The notes under the pieces were generated by a model. That model saw only the letters and a program-made list of their open reading frames with translations, was not told the DNA's origin and ran no database searches. Below, one piece after another: positions 1 to 8,523 of a stretch of 64,000 nt of DNA (position 1 is the stretch's first letter; each line of letters begins with the position of its first letter). The stretch is from Massilia forsythiae (GTDB taxonomy: Bacteria; Pseudomonadota; Gammaproteobacteria; Burkholderiales; Burkholderiaceae_D): NCBI RefSeq assembly GCF_012849555.1, contig NZ_CP051685.1:3162001-3226000 (forward strand), read 5' to 3'. Position numbers and translations under genes: made by a program.

Positions 1-386
1 ATCGGCTGGCCCTGCGCCAGCGGCAGCGCCGCGGCCACGTACTCGGCCTTCACGCTGACCTGCGCCTGCACGAAGATGGTCCAGCTGGACGGCGCCGTGC
101 AGCGGATGCCGACCGTGGTCTTGCCCCAGGCGCGCGCGCCCGGCTGCAAAAAGGCTTGCGGGTCCGGGCAGGCGGCCAGGGCGGTGCGGGCGTCGATGGC
201 GCCCACCTTGACCGTGGCTTCGCCCGGCAGGCCGGCGCTTTGCGATTGCAGGAACTGTTCGGCCAGCGTGCGCAATTGCGCCACGTTCTGGCGCCCGGCG
301 GCCGGCTGCGCCGACAGCGTTTGCGCCGCTGCCAGCGAACCCGTCAGGGCCGCAGCCGCCAGGGCGATCGAAAAAAGAAGTTTCAT
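1..386 (-). CDS. flgA: Flagellar P-ring assembly chaperone FlgA (partial)
   Basis: Periplasmic chaperone for polymerisation of FlgI into the P ring. The ATG at 386 opens a clear Sec signal peptide (MKLLFSIALAALAAALTG.., ending near AAAQ). About 128 residues are visible before the gene runs off the left edge, so the C-terminal SAF-type domain expected for FlgA lies outside the window. It is divergent from flgB across about 226 bp, the usual flgA/flgB arrangement in Betaproteobacteria. The call rests on the signal peptide, the FlgA-like N-terminal region and the position beside flgB. Confidence 0.85.
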   Translation of the reverse strand, partial: MKLLFSIALAAAALTGSLAAAQTLSAQPAAGRQNVAQLRTLAEQFLQSQSAGLPGEATVKVGAIDARTALAACPDPQAFLQPGARAWGKTTVGIRCTAPSSWTIFVQAQVSVKAEYVAAALPLAQGQP

Positions 387-612
387 GGACAGGCGATGTC
401 GTGAGCACGGAAGGATGACAGGCACCATCTTAGGTGCTTTGATTCCACAGTGAAACTTGGAATAGCCCGGTTTTGTGGTGCTTTATTGCCCTATTGGAAG
501 ATTGGGCCACATCGTAAGATGCATGCTGTCAACAACAGAAATTGCAGTGCGGAAATCAAGAGCGGCCAGTCGCCGCGCCTTCGCACCATTCATAGATAGG
601 GCTCGACCTCAC

Positions 613-1035
613 ATGATCGGCAAACTCGACGACTACCTGCGGTTCAACGAAGCGGCCCTGAGCCTGCGTTCGCAGCGCCAGGAATTGCTGGCCTCGAACA
701 TCGCCAACGCCGACACGCCCAACTACAAGGCGCGCGACATCGATTTTTCCAGCGCGCTGCAGGGCGCCCTGGCGAGCGGCGGCCAAGCCGGCGGCGCCAT
801 GTCGGCCACGTCGGACAAGCATTTCGCCGGCGCCGCCGCCGACGGCAAGACGCTGGCCGACGGCACCCCGGTGCTGTACCGCACGATCACCCAGGGCGCG
901 GTGGACGGCAATACGGTCGAGATGGATACCGAACGCACCCAGTTCGCCGACAACGGCCTGCGCTACGAAGCCGGCATCACGATGCTCAACCACCAGATCC
1001 GCGACCTCATCACCGCGATCCAGTCAGGAAGCTGA
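613..1035 (+). CDS. flgB: Flagellar basal-body rod protein FlgB
   Basis: Proximal rod subunit exported through the flagellar type III apparatus. The 140-residue length fits FlgB when the ATG at 613 is used ([13 protein letters not shown]). The reading frame extends upstream to 475, but those extra residues have no FlgB character. The rod-family signature [20 protein letters not shown] is near residues 23-42, and the amphipathic C-terminus ([16 protein letters not shown]) packs in the rod coiled coil. It is the first gene of the plus-strand flgBCDEFGHIJ operon, with only 2 bp before flgC. The ribosome-binding site is weak. Confidence 0.93.
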   Translation: MIGKLDDYLRFNEAALSLRSQRQELLASNIANADTPNYKARDIDFSSALQGALASGGQAGGAMSATSDKHFAGAAADGKTLADGTPVLYRTITQGAVDGNTVEMDTERTQFADNGLRYEAGITMLNHQIRDLITAIQSGS

Positions 1036-1037
1036 TC

Positions 1038-1439
1038 ATGTCCCTGTTCAATGTCTTCAACGTGGCCGGGTCGGCCATGACGGCCCAGTCGCAGCGCCTG
1101 AACACCACCGCCAGCAACCTGGCCAACGCCGACAGCGCCACCAGCGCCAGCGGCGAAGCCTACCGCGCCAAGCAGGTGGTGTTCGAGGCGGTGCCCGTCG
1201 AGGGCGGCTCCACCGCGGTCAAGGTGCGCGAAGTGGTCGAGGACCCGTCGCCGCTGAAGCAGGTGTACGACCCCAAGAATCCGCTGGCCGACGCCAAGGG
1301 CTACGTGTCGATGCCGAACGTGAACGTGGTCGACGAAATGGTCAACATGCTGTCGGCCTCGCGCTCCTACCAGACCAACGTCGAGACCATGAACGCGGCC
1401 AAGACCATGCTGCTCAAGACCCTCACCATCGGCCAATAA
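1038..1439 (+). CDS. flgC: Flagellar basal-body rod protein FlgC
   Basis: Proximal rod protein of 133 residues, the normal FlgC length. The N-terminus shows the rod/hook signature ([21 protein letters not shown]) and the C-terminus the conserved [20 protein letters not shown] heptad segment shared by axial proteins. The start ATG lies 2 bp after the flgB stop codon, so translation is probably coupled. FlgC joins FlgB and FlgF in the rod, between the MS ring and the distal rod FlgG. Confidence 0.95.
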   Translation: MSLFNVFNVAGSAMTAQSQRLNTTASNLANADSATSASGEAYRAKQVVFEAVPVEGGSTAVKVREVVEDPSPLKQVYDPKNPLADAKGYVSMPNVNVVDEMVNMLSASRSYQTNVETMNAAKTMLLKTLTIGQ

Positions 1440-1464
1440 ACCGTAACGCTCACCACGCCATCCC

Positions 1465-2184
1465 ATGTCCACCGTAAATTCCACCACCGCCTCGACCGCG
1501 AACATCAACGACCTGATGTCGACCATGAACGCCAAGTCGGCCAGCAGCACCGGCACCGACAGCGTGCAGGCCGACACCGACAAGTTCATGACCCTGCTGG
1601 TCACGCAGCTGAAGAACCAGGATCCGCTGAACCCGCTCGACAACGCGCAAGTGACCAGCCAGCTGGCGCAGCTGCAGACCGTGACCGGCGTGAACAAGCT
1701 GAACGACACGCTGGAATCGCTCAAGGCCAGCTACCAGAGTTCGGAGTCGGTGCAGGCGACCAGCCTGATCGGCCATGGCGTGCTGGTCGAGGGCAGCAAC
1801 GTGTCGCTCTCGAGCAGCAAGGGCATCCTCGGCGTCGAACTCGGCAGCGACGCCGACAGCGTGCAGGTGGCGATCAGCGACAGCAAGGGCAACGTGGTGC
1901 AGACCATGGACCTGGGCGCGCAAAAGGCCGGCATCCTGCCGCTGGCCTGGGACGGCGTGCCCGACGCCACCAACCTCGACAGCAGCGGCAAGGCGGTGAC
2001 CCTGGCCGACGGCAGCTACACCTTCAGCGTGACCGCGACCCAGGGCGGCCAGAAACTGACCGATGCGAAAGGCCTGGCCTTCGACAGCGTCGCCAGCGTC
2101 ACCACCAACGGCAGCAACGGCGTCAAGTTGAACCTGCCGAACAAGGGCGCGGTCACGCTGGCCGACGTCAAGCAGGTCCTGTAA
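1465..2184 (+). CDS. flgD: Flagellar hook capping (scaffold) protein FlgD
   Basis: Temporary cap that guides FlgE polymerisation and is later replaced by FlgK. It has 239 residues. The conserved N-terminal export/cap segment DKFMTLLVTQLKNQDPLNPL sits near residues 37-56, followed by QLAQLQTVTGVNKLN. The C-terminal half contains the FlgD Ig-like pattern (VQVAISDSKGNVVQTMDLG, then LADGSYTFSVTATQGGQ). The gene lies between flgC and flgE, the standard order. Confidence 0.95.
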   Translation: MSTVNSTTASTANINDLMSTMNAKSASSTGTDSVQADTDKFMTLLVTQLKNQDPLNPLDNAQVTSQLAQLQTVTGVNKLNDTLESLKASYQSSESVQATSLIGHGVLVEGSNVSLSSSKGILGVELGSDADSVQVAISDSKGNVVQTMDLGAQKAGILPLAWDGVPDATNLDSSGKAVTLADGSYTFSVTATQGGQKLTDAKGLAFDSVASVTTNGSNGVKLNLPNKGAVTLADVKQVL

Positions 2185-2226
2185 GCCTTTTCATTTCAGA
2201 ACACACCGTATTCACAGGAGCACGAC

Positions 2227-3753
2227 ATGTCTTTCCAACAGGGCCTGAGCGGCTTGAACGGCGCGGCGAAATCGCTGGACGTCATCGGTAACAACATCGC
2301 CAACGCCAGCACGGTCGGCTTCAAGGGCTCGACCACGCAGTTCGCCGACGTCTACGCGCGCTCGCTGAACGGCGCCGGCGGCAACACGGCCGGCATCGGC
2401 GTGAGCGTGGCGGCGATCGCCCAGCAGTTCACGCAGGGCAATATCGAGACCTCGAACAACCCGCTCGACATCGCCATCAACGGCGCCGGCTTCTTCCGCA
2501 CCGAAGCCTCGGGCGTGGCCCAGTACAGCCGCAACGGCCAGTTCTCGCTGGACAAGAACGGCTACCTGGTGAATGCGCAGGGCGCCAACCTGACCGGCTA
2601 CGGCGTCGGCACCACCAACCAGATCCTGGCCGGCGCGCCGTCGCCGCTGCAGATCAACACCAACGACCTGAAGCCGGTGGCCACCACCAAGGTCGACACC
2701 TCGATCAACCTGGATTCGCGCGCCGCCACGCCCACCAACTACCCGTTCAACGCCAACGACCCGACCACCTACAACAAGCAGACCCCGGTCAACGTCTACG
2801 ACACGCTCGGCAATGCGCACGTGATGTCGATGTACTATGTCAAGACCGATGCCGGCACATGGGACGTCTACGTCGGCAGCGACGGCACCGAGATGACCGG
2901 CGCCAACGCCTCGGCCGCGGTGCAGCAGGACGCCGACAGCGTGGCCGCGCGCAGCGCCTGGAGCGCCGCCACCAAGGCTTCCCCGGCCGACGCCACCGCG
3001 GTGGCCAGTGCGCTGTCCGACTATGCCAGCAAGGCGTCCGCCGCGGTGGTCGCCGCCGCCACCAAGGCCGGCGCCAGCAGCGCCACCATCGACGCCATCA
3101 AGGCCGCGGCCGCCAGCGCCGGCAGCACCGCCGGCTACACGCCGGACCAGGTCGATGCCGACATCGCCGCCGCCGTCAACGTGCCGGCGGTCCCGGTCGG
3201 CACCCTGAAATTCGATTCGAACGGCGCGCTCTCGGCCGCGCTGATGTCGCCGCAGACGCTGCCGCTGACCGTGAATTTCCCGATCTATCCGGCCACCGGC
3301 TCCAAGGAAACGCTGCCGATCAAGCTGAACTTCACCGGCAGCACCCAGTACGGCGCCGACACCAGCGAAAAGAAGACCACCCAGGACGGCTACACCGCCG
3401 GCCACCTGCAGCGCTTCTCGGCCGGCGCCGACGGCATCATCCTGGGCCAGTACAGCAACGGCCAGAGCAAGCCGCTGGGCCAGATCGTGCTGGCCAACTT
3501 CACCAACCCGAACGGCCTGGAGCCGCTCGGCAACAACGCCTGGGCCGAGACCTCGTCCTCCGGCACCCCGACCGTCGGCACCCCCAACAGCGGCAGCCTG
3601 GGCGTGCTGCAATCGTCGGCCACGGAAAGCTCGAACGTCGACCTGACCGCCGAACTGGTCAACATGATTACCGCCCAGCGCGTGTACCAGGCCAATGCCC
3701 AGACCATCAAGACGCAGGATTCGGTCCTGCAGACCTTGGTCAACCTGCGCTAA
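2227..3753 (+). CDS. flgE: Flagellar hook protein FlgE with Ala-rich insert
   Basis: Structural subunit of the hook. The N-terminus (MSFQQGLSGLNGAAKSLDVI, then NNIANASTVGFKGS) and C-terminus (NVDLTAELVNMITAQRVYQA) are typical. A GGAG ribosome-binding site precedes the ATG. At 508 residues it is about 100 longer than the enteric protein (402). Most of the excess is an Ala-rich, probably helical segment around residues 226-320, inserted between the WDVYVGSDG strand and the GTLKFDSNGALS strand. The insert has no proline-rich linker and stays in frame with normal codon use, so it looks like a real domain. A terminator-like hairpin lies just after the stop codon. Confidence 0.95.
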   Translation: MSFQQGLSGLNGAAKSLDVIGNNIANASTVGFKGSTTQFADVYARSLNGAGGNTAGIGVSVAAIAQQFTQGNIETSNNPLDIAINGAGFFRTEASGVAQYSRNGQFSLDKNGYLVNAQGANLTGYGVGTTNQILAGAPSPLQINTNDLKPVATTKVDTSINLDSRAATPTNYPFNANDPTTYNKQTPVNVYDTLGNAHVMSMYYVKTDAGTWDVYVGSDGTEMTGANASAAVQQDADSVAARSAWSAATKASPADATAVASALSDYASKASAAVVAAATKAGASSATIDAIKAAAASAGSTAGYTPDQVDADIAAAVNVPAVPVGTLKFDSNGALSAALMSPQTLPLTVNFPIYPATGSKETLPIKLNFTGSTQYGADTSEKKTTQDGYTAGHLQRFSAGADGIILGQYSNGQSKPLGQIVLANFTNPNGLEPLGNNAWAETSSSGTPTVGTPNSGSLGVLQSSATESSNVDLTAELVNMITAQRVYQANAQTIKTQDSVLQTLVNLR

Positions 3754-3756
3754 CGC

Positions 3757-3830
3757 AAACCGGGGTCAGAGCCCGGTTTTTGGAAATGGATAATGGGTAA
3801 TTGCTCAAAATCGGGCTCTGACCCCGGTTT
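3757..3830 (+). repeat. GGGGTCAGAGC inverted repeat with terminator-like hairpin, flgE-flgF
   Basis: Two 19-base arms, 3757-3775 (AAACCGGGGTCAGAGCCCG) and 3812-3830, are exact reverse complements separated by 36 bases. Within the left arm a second, competing hairpin is possible: AAACCGGG (3757-3764) pairs with CCCGGTTT (3772-3779) and ends in a run of five T. That looks like an intrinsic terminator on the plus strand. The element belongs to the same repeat family as those at 6217, 11736 and 49181. Confidence 0.75.
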
Positions 3831-3851
3831 GATCGAGGACACGAGGACATC

Positions 3852-4592
3852 ATGGATCGGTTGATTTATACGGCGGCCAGCGGCGCCAAGCATATCCTGG
3901 AGCAGCAGGCGACCACGTCGAACAATCTGGCCAACGTCAGCACCACGGGTTTCCGCGCCCAGCTCGACAGTTTTCGGGCGGTGCCGGTCCAGGGCGAAGG
4001 CTTGCCGACGCGCGCGTTCGTGGTCGACAACACGGTCGGCGCCGATTTTTCCTCGGGCGCGCTGCAGGTCACCGGGCGCGACCTCGACGTGGCGGTCAAG
4101 GGCAAGGGCTGGATTGCCGTGCAGATGGCGGACGGCACCGAGTCGTACACCCGCAACGGCGCGCTCGAAGTCGGTCCCAACGGCATCCTGCAGACGTCCA
4201 GCGGCCAGGCCGTCGCCGGCGAGAACGGGCCGATCACGATTCCGCCGGACGTGACCATCGCCGTGGGCGGCGACGGCACCGTGTCCACGCTGTCCACCAC
4301 CACCACGCCGGCCGCGCCGACCGTGCTCGGCCGTATCAAACTGGTGAATCCGGACGAGGCCGGTCTGGTGCGCGGCGACGACGGCCTGTTCCGCCTGAAG
4401 GACGGCACCAGCGCCCAGGCCGACCCGGCGGTGACCGTGGCCGGCGGCGCGCTGGAGGGCAGCAACGTGTCGGCCATGGACGCCATGGTGAACATGATCT
4501 CGCTGGCGCGTTCCTTCGAAACACAGATGAGCCTGATGAAGAACGCCGAGAATAACGCGGCGAAAGCCACCCAGATCCTGGCTTTGACTTAG
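3852..4592 (+). CDS. flgF: Flagellar basal-body rod protein FlgF
   Basis: Proximal rod protein of 246 residues. The N-terminal signature is [20 protein letters not shown] followed by [14 protein letters not shown]. The centre has the FlgE/F/G-type core ([20 protein letters not shown]) and the C-terminus has the axial helix [20 protein letters not shown]. It is separated from flgE by the repeat at 3757-3830 and followed by flgG after 67 bp. A purine-rich GAGGAC/GAGG stretch precedes the ATG. Confidence 0.95.
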   Translation: MDRLIYTAASGAKHILEQQATTSNNLANVSTTGFRAQLDSFRAVPVQGEGLPTRAFVVDNTVGADFSSGALQVTGRDLDVAVKGKGWIAVQMADGTESYTRNGALEVGPNGILQTSSGQAVAGENGPITIPPDVTIAVGGDGTVSTLSTTTTPAAPTVLGRIKLVNPDEAGLVRGDDGLFRLKDGTSAQADPAVTVAGGALEGSNVSAMDAMVNMISLARSFETQMSLMKNAENNAAKATQILALT

Positions 4593-4659
4593 TTGCCGGT
4601 GGGACATAATTACATGGTGGGTGACGGCATGGGTTCGTCATCTCTTGGAGACCACCACC

Positions 4660-5442
4660 ATGATCCGTTCCCTGTTCATCGCAAAAACCGGCCTCGAGGC
4701 GCAGCAGACCAACCTCGACGTCATCACCAACAACCTCGCCAACGTCAGCACCAACGGCTTCAAGAAGTCGCGCGCCGTGTTCGAGGATTTGCTGTACCAG
4801 AACGTGCGCCAGCCCGGCGCCCAGTCCTCGCAACAGACGCAGTTGCCGTCCGGCCTGCAGATCGGCAGCGGTACCCGCACCGTCGCCACCGAGCGCATCC
4901 ACACGCAAGGTAACCCGCAGCAGACCGGCAACTCGAAGGACGTGATGGTCAACGGCTCCGGTTTCTTCCAGGTGCTGCTGCCGGACGGCACCCAAGCCTA
5001 CACCCGCGACGGCTCGTTCCAGACCGATTCCAACGGCCAGCTGGTCACTTCCAGCGGCTACGTGCTGCAGCCGCCGATCACGGTGCCGAACAATGCGCTG
5101 TCGATGACGGTCGGGCGCGACGGCACGGTGTCCGTGACCACCCCCGGCACCGCGGCGCCGACCCAGATCGGCTCGATCCAGCTGTCCAACTTCATCAACC
5201 CGGCCGGCCTGGAATCGCGCGGCGAGAACCTGTACGTCGAGACCGGCGCCTCGGGCACCGCCAACACCAGCACCCCGGGCACCAACGGCACCGGCGTGCT
5301 GTTGCAGGGCTACGTCGAAACCTCGAACGTCAACGTGGTCGAGGAGATGGTCAACATGATCCAGACGCAGCGCGCGTACGAGATCAACAGCAAGGCTGTC
5401 ACCACGTCCGACCAGATGCTGCAGAAGCTGACCCAATTGTGA
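4660..5442 (+). CDS. flgG: Flagellar distal rod protein FlgG
   Basis: Distal rod subunit that passes through the P and L rings. The ATG at 4660 with GGAG about ten bases upstream gives exactly 260 residues, the usual FlgG length. An in-frame GTG at 4621 would add 13 unrelated residues. N-terminus [20 protein letters not shown] and [20 protein letters not shown] are classic, as is the C-terminal [20 protein letters not shown]. It is downstream of flgF and upstream of flgH in the rod/ring operon. Confidence 0.96.
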   Translation: MIRSLFIAKTGLEAQQTNLDVITNNLANVSTNGFKKSRAVFEDLLYQNVRQPGAQSSQQTQLPSGLQIGSGTRTVATERIHTQGNPQQTGNSKDVMVNGSGFFQVLLPDGTQAYTRDGSFQTDSNGQLVTSSGYVLQPPITVPNNALSMTVGRDGTVSVTTPGTAAPTQIGSIQLSNFINPAGLESRGENLYVETGASGTANTSTPGTNGTGVLLQGYVETSNVNVVEEMVNMIQTQRAYEINSKAVTTSDQMLQKLTQL

Positions 5443-5490
5443 AAAACAGGGTGGATACGATGCGTATTGTTGACGGTGCAGGTACTGCAC

Positions 5491-5525
5491 GCTCGGTATG
5501 GGTCCCCGCCTGCGCGGGGACGACG
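5491..5525 (+). repeat. Solo REP palindrome between flgG and flgH
   Basis: Carries the palindromic core GTCCCCGCCTGCGCGGGGAC preceded by GGTATGG and followed by GACG. This is one half of the paired elements seen at 30423, 36601, 42050, 49042 and 54178; no inverted partner is visible here. Translated through, it reads VWVPACAGTT, which shows that in-frame codons upstream of flgH are not part of that protein. Confidence 0.8.
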
Positions 5526-5555
5526 GGGACGGTGGCCGAAAGGATCGGCGCCGTG

Positions 5556-6215
5556 ATGGCGGTGCGCGCCACGATGGCGGCCGCGCTGGCGGCGCTGCTG
5601 GCGCTGGCCGGCTGCGCCAGCACGCCGTCGTCGATCGTCAAGCAGCCGACCTCGGTGCGGCCGATGCTGGCCGATGCCGGCGCGCCCAGCGAAGGCGCGA
5701 TCTACAACGCGAATACCTTCCGTCCGATGTTCGAGGACCGCCGCGCGCGCCACATCGGCGACGTGCTGACCGTCAGCATCAGCGAGAAGACGCAGGCCAA
5801 CAAGAGCGGCGCCAGCAGCGGCAACAAGTCGGGCAGCGTCGACTTCAAGGTGCCGGGCCCGCTGCAGGGCAAGATCGGCGCCAGCCTGGCCACCAGCTCG
5901 AGTTCCAAGTTCGCCGACGGCGACACCCAGACCGCCTCCAACGCCTTTACCGGCACGATCGGCGTGACCGTCTCCGAGGTGCTGCCGAACGGGAACCTGA
6001 TCGTGGTCGGCGAGAAGCAGATCGCCATGAACAAGGGCGTCGAATTCATCCGCTTCTCGGGCATGGTCAACCCGGACACGATCCAGCCGGGCAACACCGT
6101 GTCCTCGACCGTGGTCGCCGACGCCCGCGTCGAGTACCGCACCAACAGCCAGATCGACCGCGCCGAAATGACCGCGATGATGTCGCGTTTCTTCCAGTCG
6201 CTGCTGCCGTTTTGA
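5556..6215 (+). CDS. flgH: Flagellar L-ring lipoprotein FlgH
   Basis: Outer-membrane lipoprotein forming the L ring. The chosen ATG at 5556 follows AAAGGA at about 11 bases and yields 219 residues with a short signal ending in the lipobox LALAGC (Cys near residue 20). The open frame runs back to 5439, but that part is translated REP repeat. FlgH signatures include GAIYNANTFRPMFEDRRARH, RHIGDVLTVSISEKTQANK and the C-terminal RVEYRTNSQIDRAEMTAMMS. The product should be acylated and moved to the outer membrane. Confidence 0.94.
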   Translation: MAVRATMAAALAALLALAGCASTPSSIVKQPTSVRPMLADAGAPSEGAIYNANTFRPMFEDRRARHIGDVLTVSISEKTQANKSGASSGNKSGSVDFKVPGPLQGKIGASLATSSSSKFADGDTQTASNAFTGTIGVTVSEVLPNGNLIVVGEKQIAMNKGVEFIRFSGMVNPDTIQPGNTVSSTVVADARVEYRTNSQIDRAEMTAMMSRFFQSLLPF

Positions 6216-6216
6216 T

Positions 6217-6297
6217 AATTCGGGGTCAGAGCACAATCGAGATTTTGCTCTGACCCCAAATTAACTCCGAACGATGATTCTGCTCTGACCCCGAATT
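6217..6297. repeat. GGGGTCAGAGC inverted repeats, flgH-flgI
   Basis: AATTCGGGGTCAGAGCA at 6217 is answered by TGCTCTGACCCC near 6246-6257, then a third arm TGCTCTGACCCCGAATT ends at 6297. The three arms fill almost the whole gap between flgH and flgI. They can fold in two alternative pairings in the operon mRNA. No T-run follows, so a terminator role is not indicated. Confidence 0.75.
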
Positions 6298-6318
6298 GAC
6301 CTGAACGATACGACCATC

Positions 6319-7431
6319 ATGCGCACGAACCTGAAACTGATCGCCCTCTGCACCGCCCTGCTGGCCCCGCTCGCGGCCGGCACTGCCCACGCCGAACGCC
6401 TGAAGGACCTGGCCAGCATCGGCGGCGTGCGCCAGAACCAGTTGTCCGGCTACGGCATCGTGGTCGGCCTGGACGGCACCGGCGACCAGACCACCCAGAC
6501 CCCGTTCACCGTCCAGTCGATCACGGCGATGCTGCAGCAGAAGGGCGTCAGCCTGCCGCAGGGCACCCAGCTGCAATTGAAGAACGTGGCGGCGGTGATG
6601 GTCACGACTTCGCTGCCGGCCTTTGCCCAGCCGGGCCAGACGCTCGACATCACGGTGTCCTCGATGGGCAATGCGAAAAGCCTGCGCGGCGGCACGCTCC
6701 TGATGACGCCGCTGCAGGGCGCCGACGGCCAGGTGTATGCCATGGCGCAAGGCAACGTGCTGGTCGGCGGCGCCGGCGCCCAGGGCGGCGGCGCCTCGGT
6801 GCAGGTGAACCAGCTGTCGGTCGGGCGCATCTCGGCCGGCGCCACGGTGGAGCGCGCGGTCGCTTCCACGCTGGGCGCCGACAACCAGATCAAGCTGGAA
6901 CTGAACAGCACCGACTTCGCCACCGCCAGCCGCGTGGTGGAAGCGGTCAACGACAAGTTCGGCCCCGGCATCGCCACCGCGCTCGACGGCCGCGTGATCC
7001 GCGTGCGCGTGCCCTCGTCGAGCGACCAGCGCGTCGCCTTCCTGGGCGTGCTGGAAAACATGGACGTCAAGCCGGCCGAAGCCGCCGCCAGGATCATCCT
7101 GAATGCGCGCACCGGTTCCGTCGTGATGAACCGCGCCGTCACGCTCGACACCTGCGCCATCTCGCACGGCAATTTGTCGGTGTCGGTCGGCGCCGACACC
7201 CAGGTCAGCCAGCCCCCGGCCGGCTCGCGCGGCGCCACGGTGGTCACCCAGAACCCGCAGGTGGCGCTCAAGAAGGATGGCGGCAAGGTCATCATGTTGA
7301 ACGGCGGCGCCTCGCTGGCCGAAGTGGTCAAGGCGATGAACGCGATCGGCGCCACCCCGCAGGACTTGCTGGCGATCCTGCAGGCGCTCAAGGCGGCCGG
7401 TTCGCTGCGCGCCGAACTCGAAATCATCTGA
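6319..7431 (+). CDS. flgI: Flagellar P-ring protein FlgI
   Basis: Periplasmic subunit of the P ring around the rod. It has 370 residues including a Sec signal (MRTNLKLIALCTALLAPLAA, cut after GTAHA). Conserved FlgI segments are ERLKDLASIGGVRQNQLSGY, GYGIVVGLDGTGDQTTQTPF near residues 45-64, and VVMNRAVTLDTCAISHGNLS with the usual cysteine environment near residue 275. The C-terminal DLLAILQALKAAGSLRAELE is typical. It is followed 13 bp later by flgJ. Confidence 0.96.
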   Translation: MRTNLKLIALCTALLAPLAAGTAHAERLKDLASIGGVRQNQLSGYGIVVGLDGTGDQTTQTPFTVQSITAMLQQKGVSLPQGTQLQLKNVAAVMVTTSLPAFAQPGQTLDITVSSMGNAKSLRGGTLLMTPLQGADGQVYAMAQGNVLVGGAGAQGGGASVQVNQLSVGRISAGATVERAVASTLGADNQIKLELNSTDFATASRVVEAVNDKFGPGIATALDGRVIRVRVPSSSDQRVAFLGVLENMDVKPAEAAARIILNARTGSVVMNRAVTLDTCAISHGNLSVSVGADTQVSQPPAGSRGATVVTQNPQVALKKDGGKVIMLNGGASLAEVVKAMNAIGATPQDLLAILQALKAAGSLRAELEII

Positions 7432-7444
7432 CAAGGAATCCGCC

Positions 7445-8443
7445 ATGCTCGCCTCGACCCAAGACCTGTCCGGCAAGTTCGCCCTCGATACCAACAGCCT
7501 CGGCGACCTGAAGCAGTCGGCCAAGTCCGGCTCGGCCGAATCGCTGCGCGGCGCGGCCACGCAGTTCGAGTCGATGTTCATCAACATGATGATGAAGAGC
7601 ATGCGCGACGCCACGCCGCAGGACGGCATGATGGACAGCCAGGACACCAAGACCTTCACCAGCATGCTGGACCAGCAGATGAGCCAGAAGCTGGCCAAGC
7701 GCGGCATCGGCCTGGCCGACGTGCTGGTGCGCCAGCTGGGCGCGCAGCAGGCCGGCCAGCAGACCGCGCAGGAACTCAGCCAGCAGGCGCTGGCGATCGG
7801 CGCCGACGGCGCTGCCGGCGGCGGCGCCACCACCGGCAGCGCCGCCAGCGGCAGCCTGGACGCGCTGCGCCTGCTGCGCACGCTCGACACGATGTCCACC
7901 GACAGCGCCGCCAGCGCGGTCGCCAAGGGCGCGGGCAGCGCGGCGGGCGCATCGAGCGCATCGAGCAGCGCGAACGCCGCCAAGCCGGCCCACGTGCGCG
8001 AGTTCCAGGACAAGATGGCCGACGGCGCCGCCCAGGCCGAGGCGGCCACCGGCGTGCCGGCCAAATTCATGCTGGGCCAGGCCGCGCTGGAAACCGGCTG
8101 GGGCAAGCGCGTGATCCGCAACAGCGACGGCAGCTCCAGCAACAACCTGTTCGGCATCAAGGCCGGCCCGGGCTGGAAAGGCAAGGTCGCCACCGCCGTC
8201 ACCACCGAATACGTGAACGGCAAGCCGCACGCCAAGGTCGAGAAGTTCCGTTCCTACGACAGCCCGGCGGAGGCGTTCAAGGATTACGCCAGCGTCATCA
8301 GCAACAACCCGCGCTACGAAAAGGTGCTGGCCCACGGCGGCGACGCCACCGCCTTCGCCCACGGCCTGCAGCGCGCCGGCTACGCCACCGACCCGCAGTA
8401 CGCGGCCAAGCTGTCGCGCATCATCAAGCATTCGCTGGCATGA
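7445..8443 (+). CDS. flgJ: Flagellar rod-assembly protein and peptidoglycan hydrolase FlgJ
   Basis: Two-domain protein of 332 residues. The N-terminal rod-capping domain (about residues 30-95) contains AATQFESMFINMMMKSMRDA. An Ala/Ser-rich linker of about 70 residues follows. The C-terminal glucosaminidase/muramidase domain (about 185-332) contains PAKFMLGQAALETGWGKRVI, whose glutamate in LETGWG is the expected catalytic acid, and SSNNLFGIKAG. It opens the murein layer for the growing rod. It is last in the flgB-J run; flgK has its own promoter downstream. Confidence 0.95.
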   Translation: MLASTQDLSGKFALDTNSLGDLKQSAKSGSAESLRGAATQFESMFINMMMKSMRDATPQDGMMDSQDTKTFTSMLDQQMSQKLAKRGIGLADVLVRQLGAQQAGQQTAQELSQQALAIGADGAAGGGATTGSAASGSLDALRLLRTLDTMSTDSAASAVAKGAGSAAGASSASSSANAAKPAHVREFQDKMADGAAQAEAATGVPAKFMLGQAALETGWGKRVIRNSDGSSSNNLFGIKAGPGWKGKVATAVTTEYVNGKPHAKVEKFRSYDSPAEAFKDYASVISNNPRYEKVLAHGGDATAFAHGLQRAGYATDPQYAAKLSRIIKHSLA

Positions 8444-8468
8444 TGTGCGGGTGCCAGGCGCGGCGCGG

Positions 8469-8495
8469 TCAAGTTTCGGCGCGGCTTGCCGATAA
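8469..8495 (+). promoter_or_regulatory. Sigma-28 (FliA) promoter of flgKL
   Basis: TCAAGTTT (8469-8476), an 11-base spacer and GCCGATAA (8488-8495) match the flagellar sigma-28 consensus TAAAGTTT-N11-GCCGATAA at all but one position. It lies 28 bp upstream of the flgK ATG and marks flgKL as a late-class transcription unit separate from flgB-J. Confidence 0.85.
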
Positions 8496-8523
8496 TGACA
8501 TAGAAAAACCAAGGTAGCCCCAC

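Noticed and set aside
387-612. Search for sigma-54 or sigma-28 promoter between flgA and flgB
   Set aside because: No match with correct spacing of GG-N10-GC or TAAA-N15-GCCGATAA was found, so no promoter is listed.
5439-5555. N-terminal extension of FlgH
   Set aside because: It is translated REP repeat (WVPACAGTT); the lipoprotein signal begins at 5556.
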